Shown here in pieces: positions 56,488 through 64,000 of a stretch of 64,000 nucleotides of DNA. A program made the translations under genes and the position numbers. A model generated the notes under the pieces. The model worked only from the letters and a program-made list of their open reading frames with translations, was not told the DNA's origin and did not search any database. Numbering within the stretch: position 1 is the stretch's first letter; every line of letters begins with the position of its first letter. The stretch is from Paracentrotus lividus (lineage: Eukaryota > Echinodermata > Echinoidea > Camarodonta > Echinidae). The stretch is from assembly GCA_940671915.1 (NCBI GenBank), contig CALNVZ010003743.1, forward strand, positions 22,454-86,453, in the 5' to 3' direction.

Positions 56488-59400
56488 GTATAGCAAAATA
56501 TATATTTAAAGGTGAAGTAAGCCTTGGGATTACCATAATCTGTGTGGATGAAGAAAAATGAGATGAACAACCTAAACATGTGACAAAAATCTGACATTTT
56601 ATTCAAAAGTTATGTTTGTATTCTTAATACTATCTTGATTCTGTTGATGTTGCGGATCTGTGTGTTGGCAACGTGGCAGCATCTGTGTCGTATCTGAGAC
56701 AGTTCCTTTTTTTACTTTTCACACAAAATTTTAAAATTCCTTCGTTTTGTCAGAAAAGTCATGAATATTTTTTTTAAATTGTATTAGAATGCTCTTATTG
56801 ATTATGTATTTTGGAAAAAGAAAACATGTTGAACCATGTTAAATTGCAAAATAGAAAGAATTTGTTAAGTTTTGTGTACAGGCTGAATGAGGAGTTGTTT
56901 GCAAATTTGTCACAGTGGGAGATGTTGTGATGTTATTGTTAATTGAAAAATTCATAACTTTAATGGTTTGTTTACTTTTTGGAAAATTTTTATAGTTTAT
57001 TCATCTGATTTTTGTTATTTCATTTGGAGCATGTTAACCCCAGGGCTTATTTCTGTGTTTATTTTTGTCTCGCCTGTGTAGCAGTATTGAGACATAGGCG
57101 CTGCTTTTTCCTACGGCAGTGATGGCAACACAGACGGCGGAGTCGACATTTATGAATTGCTGTAAATCAGATACTCCTCGCCCGATTTTCATCAAATTTA
57201 CACATTTTGGTTATTGGGTAGCCCAAATAGTGTGTAGCAACTTTATGGTCATATTCTAGGTCAAAGGTTATTTGAGGTCAACTTCCCAAAGTTTCATCTT
57301 TGGCTCTCATTTCAATACTCCTTGACCAATTTTTATCAAACATGCACACTAGTGTCATTAGGCAGCTCAGATAGTGTGGAGCAATTTTCAGGTTATTATC
57401 TAGGTCAAAGGTCATCTGAGGTCATGTAATTTTAACCTGAAGACTTGCATGATTTGCATGATATTCATCAAAACTAGCAGCACAATTACTAATATTCAAT
57501 GAAGTTTTGATCTTATTCTGACAGTTTGCCATTGAGAATGCTTCTGCCTATGCCTCTTTTTTAGAGTTGTATGCCATTGGTGATTTGTTTTAAAGGCTCA
57601 AATTGAAAAGTTACCATTTACAAATTGCGCAATGCAGGCGGATTGCCAAGTGGTCTTTACTTGTTTTTCTTTTGGCATGTATTGCAGTTTTATGTTTTAT
57701 ATCATATTTGATACTAGGTGTGGGCTAAAGTAAGTGTTTATTCATTTGCTTTTTGCAACATTTTTTTAAATTCCATTTTGTCCATTTAATCAGGCATGTG
57801 AAATTTTCGCGTTTTAGTGATTTTCTGCATTTTAAAAATCTTTTTTTTTGCGTTTTTTTTTCTTCACTTTCTGCGGTTTTTACACTCTTGAGAACGAAAA
57901 ACTCAGTCTAGTCTTGCACCATGCTTTTTTGAGCTGTTCATTGTGCGAGCGATTATTATTCATGTGTAAAAATGTCTGACAATGTTTAAAACGTCTGACA
58001 ATAGAGACTACCCGAGCACAGTGGGGCTGCAGTGCGTTGCGGCCCAGCAGGCTAGCAATCAAGTGGTGCGGGGAAGCTTTAGATCTAGGGGTGGTAGTGG
58101 TAACTAGCCGGTAGTCGTTTGCATGTATCATGCGGGGCTGTTCAACTTCCAAGTTACCTCAGCTTAGTTGTGTGTCTTTGAGTTTGATTTCTTTGGATGT
58201 AACTTATTTCTTCTGCGTTTCCAACACGTTATGAGTTGTTTCTTTACTGATGTGAACTTGGAAAGCCGTGAACTTCACAAGAGGAAGTTAGGTTAAATCA
58301 TGGCTTCTACTTCCAAGATTACAAATTATGTGGAGCAGGGATCGCGTGAAAACTGCTTGAAGCTCCAACAAAGTTAAAAGGAGAAACACAACAAGATGGT
58401 GTTAAAGAGATTATTTAAAAGGAGAGTCCACCCAAAAATAATAATTTTTCAACAGAAGCATTCAAATTTTGTGAGCAGAAGAAGAAAAGTTTGAGTGAAA
58501 ACGGACACAAGTAAAAAAAGTTATGAATGTTTGAATATTTTTACAAATTGGCAAACGGTGACGTCATAGGTGCACAATTGACCATATTATATTGATATCA
58601 ATGTCATAAAATGCATCTTTTACACCTAGATTATGATTTCCTCAAAACTTTAACTATTGGATATCTTCATATGTATGGATATGTAGCTTTCCTATTTGCA
58701 TGTTTACATTAATACCAACTTTGAATCTTTCTATAAAAATGCAGAATTTTGCACTATAAATATAAATAGATTGAATGGCGAGTTTTGCATCTGTGACATC
58801 ATCAAATTGGCAACATCCCTGAAAATTTTCACTGGTTTGCTTGTTTTTTCAAGTCTTTAAAAATTCATAACTTTGTTATTAGTTGTCCATTTTTCCTCAA
58901 ACTTTTTTTGTTCTGCTTGCCAATTTTTTCTGCTTCTTTTGAAAATTATTATTTTTGGGTGGACTTTTCTTTTAACAAGAAAAGCAAGAGGGGGAAGGAG
59001 TTTGTGAGTACCAAATTAAAAACTGAATTTCCTCTCTTGGTATGCACCAGATTGCATGATTGAAAGTTTAAGAAGCGCGAAGCTTCCTACTTTGGGAGGG
59101 TGTATATTGCCGTCCCACACCTTCCCCTCACTCGGTCGCTCTGCTCTTTCGCAATGTTGATAAATTTTCTCTCTTTTTTTTTCTTACTCACTCTCATGCC
59201 TGTTTAATGTAACTCATGGCATAGAATTATTTTGATAAGATATGTTCTTTTTTGTAGGTGCATTTGTTCATTGTGTATTTTAATTTTTTTATTACAGATT
59301 TTTGTTTTGTATTTTGTGTTATGTAGGTAATGTCACGTTGTGCACCTTTCACGGCCAACAGTGATGTGATTAAGGCATACCTGACACCAAGTTTGTCGAC

Positions 59401-62400
59401 GTTTGACCAAATTAGGTCAAGCCCAAAGAAAAGAAGGGTTTCATTTCGAGGTGTTGTAAAGCAAGTAGGTATTAAATTTGTTTAATTTTACAATTCATTT
59501 TGCTTTATGTTGTTATGTTTTATATATATCTAAAGAAATTAATATGGCGATTTGATGAAGACAATTGTTGAACCTTTGTAAATAGCGGTTTATTATTTTT
59601 TTTAAGTTTCACATAGAAAGTAATTAAAACTCGTTATAGATTTTGAATTTATAGCTATTTACAGTAGTGTTGGGCTATATTTATGTGATAAATCAGAATT
59701 AGGTTTTATATATCTTATTTGAGCATATTGATGTTCCGAATCATATGGTACCTTTTTTTATGGAAATCTGGTATGAATTGTGATTGTGCGGGCCAAAAAT
59801 GAATTTGAGGGGTGGGGCTTATGGAGAGCTGAGTAATTGTTTTCAAACAGAAATGTTTTTATTTTTTTATTTAATGGTTTTTCAAAAGGTTTGTTGTCTA
59901 TTTATATGTGTATTTGCCTAACCAATTCACTTTTAGTGTTAAAAATGTTTTGGGTATATAACGGCCTTATTTTGGGTTTAAATATTGTAACCACTTGTGG
60001 GCTAGATTCTTTTACACCTGAATTATTTTCACTGTAGAATCAACATTGGTGCGTTTGTGGCAATTCTATCCCTATATACTTTTTTTTTATTCTTGTACTG
60101 TTTTGTATATTTAAATTCATGGATTTTGATTATGCTGTTGCAAATCTATTTTATTTTATGTGACTTTATGTCAAACCGAAAAGTGGGTATTTTTTTAGTT
60201 TTATGTACAAAACGGTGCGGTGTTAAATTTTGCACTATAATCCCATTTGCTTTGTAATTAATGTAGAAATATCATTGTTTGGGGTTTGTCATAGTGTTAC
60301 AAAAAGTATATAGTGTTGCAATATCACAATGAAATTTGGTGATATTGTAGTCAAAAGATGTGTAAGATTTGAGTGAAAATTATACTGGGATGAAATTGTC
60401 TTAACACGCAGCAATGTCAATTCTAAATAGTTGAGGTGGGGGTATTTATGGCCTGTTTGTGGTTTTTTTTTTTAAATCTAGAATACCCTATTTTTGTAAT
60501 TTGCAATATATATACGAAGCATTTTTTACACTTTGAATGGATTAGTCTGTTCTAAAGTCAGCACTTTTATGGTTTGCCTTCTCATATTCGTTTTTTGGCT
60601 TGTGCTGTTTCAATTTTCAATTGATTTTGATTTTTATAGGTTACTGACGGTTCTTCTGGTATGAAGTGTGTAAGACTGGAGGATGGTAGTGGTGTGAGCA
60701 GACTTACATTAAATCTTTGGGATAGTGCCAGGTTTGGTCCAGTGGAAGTTGACGGCAAAATAAAAGTATCTGCTGTTGAGGTACTTAGTCAGGGAGTAGT
60801 TACATCATGCCCATCTACCTCAATTGAAGTTAGTATGTTTTTGTTATTGTCAATTTATAATCTGTGTTATAACCTTTTTCTTTTGTTTTGAACATTTATC
60901 ATTTAAAATGTTTTAATTATGGTTTATATCTGGCTAAACATGTGATTTTGGTTTTGAATTTTAATTACAATTATGCTAACCAAATTTGTGTTTGTTATAA
61001 TGTCTTTCCTTTTCCATTTCTTAAGGCAGTATTAAGATCTATACCATGTGTCCCCAAACAATCTTTACACTTTTTAGATGGTTTTTAAGTAGAAAATAAT
61101 GAAGTAATATGCAATATTTTTGTAATTTATGGAAAGTCTGAATATTTACCTTTTCTATGATGTACGAATTGTCAAAATGATTTAATATTGAGTATGGTAT
61201 GGTTATTTTTGTAAAGTAATTATTGTGCCACTTTTCTCATGCAAACAATGGAACAGGCAATTTAATGTTGTATGCATCTTGTTACAATTATTTTTTTAAT
61301 CATTTTTCGGTATTATACAATTATCATTTACAATACAGTGTATGTATGTTCATTTTTTGCACTTTTTTTAATTTTAACATGCTTATTTGTATTAGGTAAT
61401 AGTAATTCCTTTTCACTATGGCAAAAAGTTAGGGATGACTATTAAATTTCTATATTATTTTTTATATGATGCTTTATATTTCTGGTAATACTTCAAATGA
61501 AACTGTATTGTGTGTTATTTACTAAAATAGTATAATTTTTCCTGAATTTTGTATGTTGTGTGTTGTCTTATGCTTATTAAATATCCTTTATAGTTAGTCA
61601 TAGTGAATAAAACTAATCTTAACTTTCTTTGAGCAGTATAATTATATTATCTAGAGGGAAATTTTTTTGAGCAATTCAAAATAGCTGAAGAACTTATTAT
61701 AATGGTAAAGGGCTAGAAGATGTAGACATTTTTTTAAATGTATTTTTTGGAATATTGCAAATCACATTCTTTAGGTGTAACATTTTGCAACTGCACTTAT
61801 ACCTATTTTAAATAATGTTTTTTTGAATTTTTATGATATTACCTTTTAGAAATTTTATGTTTTTGCATAGGAAGCGAAAATATATATAGATGTCCATTTT
61901 ATAATGTGCGGCACGTGACTGTCGGCTTTGTGGATTTAGCAAGTTCAAAACTCTTAGCCTTAGATTAATTTTTCTCTTTGATTTGTTATGTAATTGTATT
62001 TCTTTTATGTTTTTTAGAATGAAGTTGAGAATCTACTCACTAGTGGTGAAGTTGAGGCCATTTCCGATCCAGATGAGCATGGGTAATTATTAATTTTTGT
62101 ATTGTTATGAAATGTGTTTGTATTTGGAAATTCATTGTTAGGAGAGTTATGTCAATTGTTTGTTTAGGAGAGTTATATCTTTGCTGGAAATCAAGTGTTT
62201 GGTATTATATGTTGGGTTCTTAAAATGGGTGGTGGTATTACATTTGGCAAAATTTGGGGGTACTTCTTATTTATAGCGATCTGTTTATACTAGGCTTCAA
62301 AAATTGCTGGTGTTGTACATTTACATTTGTGTGACAAGTACAGAATTGAAAAATAGTATTAAAATCTTATTTACACGTGCTAATTGGGTATACATGTATT

Positions 62401-63474
62401 TAGCAATTCGATCAACCGAAATTACCGAATTTGATCATGAGATGGCGCTATTCAACTATTTCACGCATGCACATAGTTGCTCATCTTCTGTTTGTGTTGG
62501 TGAACGGTTCTTTCCTTCCATTGAAAATGTACATAAGCATAACAAAATATCTCAAATTTGTTAAGAAAATGCATGTGAATCAAATTGTTCTCTCATGATC
62601 TATTGGGTGAATTGTTTATATTCCCATAATTTGGGTGTTCTAGAACATTCCCTTCCTAAAAGGTGAATTTTAACCACAATTTTGTTTTTGTTGCTGTACA
62701 TTTTCAATACAGACCAGGGATGGGTGTCCGAAATATTTTGTTGATAAGGCATGCGCCCTCTACCTCAAAGGGTATTGTCGGTGGCGAGAATTTCTTTGCT
62801 GTTCCTTCAGTTAGAAAACATGCATGTGTTTAATTTGCTTAAATGTAATTAACAATTGATTAATTTCATGTTGCCACTTATTCAAGGTGGTAGTTGTGGG
62901 GGGCATGATATTCCTATTCCATTTATATATTTAGTGTCTTACATCACAGTACCAGATGTATGATAGTTCTTTGATTTGTGTACGCATTTTAATGAATCCT
63001 GTTATATTTTGGATTTTGAAGCTTTACAAAACCTGACTAAGCTAATTAATTTGTTTAATTAATGTGAGTAATTAAGTTAGCATTGTGGCATGGATTGTAC
63101 AAATTACGGCTGCCAGACCTTGATACTGGCAAGATTTGTAAAAACATCAATTTTTGGATGACAAATTCAGTTAATTGAATGTGTATTGTACGGTAGGACA
63201 TGCGTGTCTTTAAATTAGCTTTATTGCAGTATATGATCTTATTGGACGAACTATTAAGAACCTTTCAACTATATTGATGGATATGTTTTTTTGGTATAAT
63301 AAACTTGCACAAGAGAATACCATGTTAAGGTCAAACACCTATTTTGGAACTCCATTGTCATCTGTGGTAAAAGGGTAGTACTGTCTTTATTGCTAGGTTT
63401 TTTGCATTATTAACTAATTGTATACCTCAAACAGTAGTTCGGATGATACTATGGATTTGGACTCAGACCTGTGA
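56239..63474 (+). CDS. predicted five-exon gene, RPA-like OB-fold protein (226 aa)
   Basis: I join 56239-56487, 59327-59464, 60640-60828, 62018-62082 and 63435-63474. Every junction has AG before and GT after, and the frame stays open throughout (phases 0, 0, 0, 2), ending in TGA at 63472-63474. The ATG directly follows a T-rich tract and CAG, so upstream exons may exist and this Met could be internal. Residues about 122-192 read like a single-stranded-DNA-binding OB fold of RPA70 type: FRGVVKQ, VRLEDGSGVSRLTLNLWD, then VKVSAVEV-like and STSIE at the end. The tail is short and acidic (DPDEHG, DDTMDLDSDL). No zinc ribbon is visible. The likely role is binding single-stranded DNA in the nucleus. 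That is inference from the fold only, and a transposon-derived RPA-like protein is possible. Confidence 0.6.
57066..57570 (+). repeat. dispersed repeat in intron 1
   Basis: It starts TTGTCTCGCCTGTG, with GACATAGGCGCTGC soon after, and then repeated phrases AGGTCAAAGGT(T/C)AT and TCATCAAA. I remember this TGTCTCGCC family as common in sea urchin DNA; the memory is not checked. Confidence 0.5.
58415..58975. mobile_element. 553-bp MITE with TTAA duplications in intron 1
   Basis: The ends AAGGAGAGTCCACCC and the complement of AAGAAAAGTCCACCC extend to about 34 inverted bases (CCCAAAAATAATAATTTT). TTAA lies at 58415-58418 and at 58972-58975. The middle has no coding frame. TTAA is the target of piggyBac-type transposases, but the termini are not classical, so the superfamily is open. 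Confidence 0.7.
59327..59464 (+). other. coding exon 2
   Basis: These 46 codons run between TTATGTAG/GTAATG and AAGCAA/GTAGGT. The exon ends with SPKKRRVSFRGVVKQ, where KKRR could serve as a nuclear signal and FRGVVKQ starts the OB-like fold. Confidence 0.6.
59465..60639. other. intron 2 of the OB-fold gene
   Basis: This AT-rich, T-run-rich intron of about 1.2 kb contains frames at 59837-60037 and 60057-60257. They are hydrophobic, low in complexity and read like translated T-rich intron. Confidence 0.5.
60640..60828 (+). other. coding exon 3, core of OB-like fold
   Basis: These 63 codons run between TTTTATAG/GTTACT and ATTGAA/GTTAGT. The exon carries the L-E-D-G-S-G and LNLWDSARFG signature and the closing SCPSTSIE. 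Confidence 0.65.
60829..62017. other. intron 3 of the OB-fold gene
   Basis: This AT-rich intron has long T runs. I see no repeat family or gene in it. Confidence 0.5.
62018..62082 (+). other. coding exon 4
   Basis: These 65 bases run between TTTTTTAG/AATGAA and CATGG/GTAATT. They give NEVENLLTSGEVEAISDPDE and end in phase 2. Confidence 0.6.
62083..63434. other. intron 4 of the OB-fold gene
   Basis: About 1.35 kb of AT-rich DNA. The frame 62304-62564 has no family look. Nothing else is identified. Confidence 0.5.
63435..63474 (+). other. last coding exon
   Basis: The acceptor CAAACAG/TAGTTC restores the frame. The exon gives SSDDTMDLDSDL and then TGA. The final CTGTGA lies at the first base of a tandem 156-bp repeat. 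Confidence 0.55.
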
Positions 63475-63918
63475 ACACTCTACAGGTCTGAGTACTTGTC
63501 TGATCATTTTCAAATTTGATATGAAGGTGTATTAAGGAAAGAGGATGAAGCCCATCGATTTTGGTGTGGGGCGGAGGACTGGTTGCCATGGAAACCTTGA
63601 TATAAAGAAATAGTTAGGGTTACCTCGTGAACGCTCTACAGGTCCAAGTTCTTGTTCGAACATTTTCTTCTTAAGTATGAAGGTGCATCAACAAAAGAGG
63701 ATGATGCGTATTGAGTTTGGTGTGAAGCGGAATCCTGGTTGCCATGGTAACCATGATATAAAGAAATAGTTAGAATTACTTTGTGAACACTTTACAGGTC
63801 AGATCTTGTTCGATCATTTTCTTCTTAAGTATGAAGGTGCATCAACAAAAGAGGATGAAGCCTTTCGATTTTGGTGTGGGGTGGTGTCCTGGTTGTACCT
63901 TGTACCTTGTAGAAATAA
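63471..63918 (+). repeat. three tandem copies of a 156-bp repeat after the stop codon
   Basis: GTGAACNCTCTACAGGTC-like anchors lie at 63471, 63627 and 63783. Each unit also has AAAGAGGATGA and GGTTGCCATGG (degraded in the third). They would form the start of the 3' UTR of the OB-fold gene if the model is right. Confidence 0.8.
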
Positions 63919-64000
63919 TCCCAAAAGCAGCTCACTGGGGAAGCTAAACTGGGATGTCAAAGTTTGGCCGGTTCGATTGCGTTGTGCCGTGCATTCAAGA

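Noticed and set aside
59837..60257. Two hydrophobic small proteins in intron 2
   Set aside because: T-rich intron sequence translates as Phe/Leu/Ile/Val, and there are no start context or family features.

Overview
The window reads as intergenic and intronic DNA from an AT-rich marine invertebrate genome. A sea urchin or other echinoderm is my best guess. The Gypsy element is of the mag/SURL type known from echinoids, there is a DIRS retroelement, and two dispersed repeats (about 4.26-4.77 kb and 57.07-57.57 kb) match phrases I remember as abundant in echinoid sequence. No bacterial operons, CRISPR arrays or intact RNA genes are visible. Nearly everything is repeat or transposon. One host-like gene stands out, at the right end.

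Layout. 1-4.83 kb: head-to-tail copies of one dispersed repeat, one of which carries a tRNA-Thr-like relic. 4.83-8.32 kb: AT-rich DNA without genes. 8.32-13.44 kb: a nearly complete but broken mag-lineage Gypsy element (short LTRs, gag, protease, RT, RNase H, integrase). 13.58-14.55 kb: one copy of a roughly 1-kb non-LTR RT-derived unit. 14.55-19.85 kb: a badly degraded DIRS element (RT, RNase H, tyrosine recombinase), whose end is mirrored at 21.05-21.60 kb. 21.76-36.91 kb: a giant inverted structure. Its arms hold about 3 kb of single-copy-like sequence plus tandem 1-kb RT units, and they surround a 340-N gap and a 2.1-kb A-poor block. 37.3-42.1 kb: locally duplicated blocks, including a ~930-bp direct duplication around a 25-N gap. 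43.5-44.8 kb: another copy of the left-end repeat, plus miniature elements. 45.17-55.00 kb: a candidate ~9.8-kb element with inverted ends, TA flanks and inward arrays of TGACGTCA-type motifs. It contains a Gypsy relic and a nested fold-back Tc1-like transposon. 56.24-63.47 kb: a five-exon gene for a predicted 226-residue protein with an RPA-like OB fold. 63.47-63.92 kb: tandem 156-bp repeats directly after its stop codon.

How the parts relate. The transposon genes would have served their own copying, but every pol or transposase frame seen here is interrupted. The 56-63 kb gene has clean splice sites and a frame that stays open across all four introns, so it is the only candidate for a working gene. 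Its first intron has absorbed a miniature transposon and a dispersed repeat.

Caution on assembly. The two N gaps are flanked by duplicated or inverted sequence. In the left arm of the palindrome the 1-kb unit lengthens toward the gap (spacings 1,085, 1,109, 1,199) against 1,019-1,024 in the right arm, by scattered extra bases. This looks like uncorrected long-read gap filling. Structural claims for 21.8-41.1 kb should be read with that in mind.
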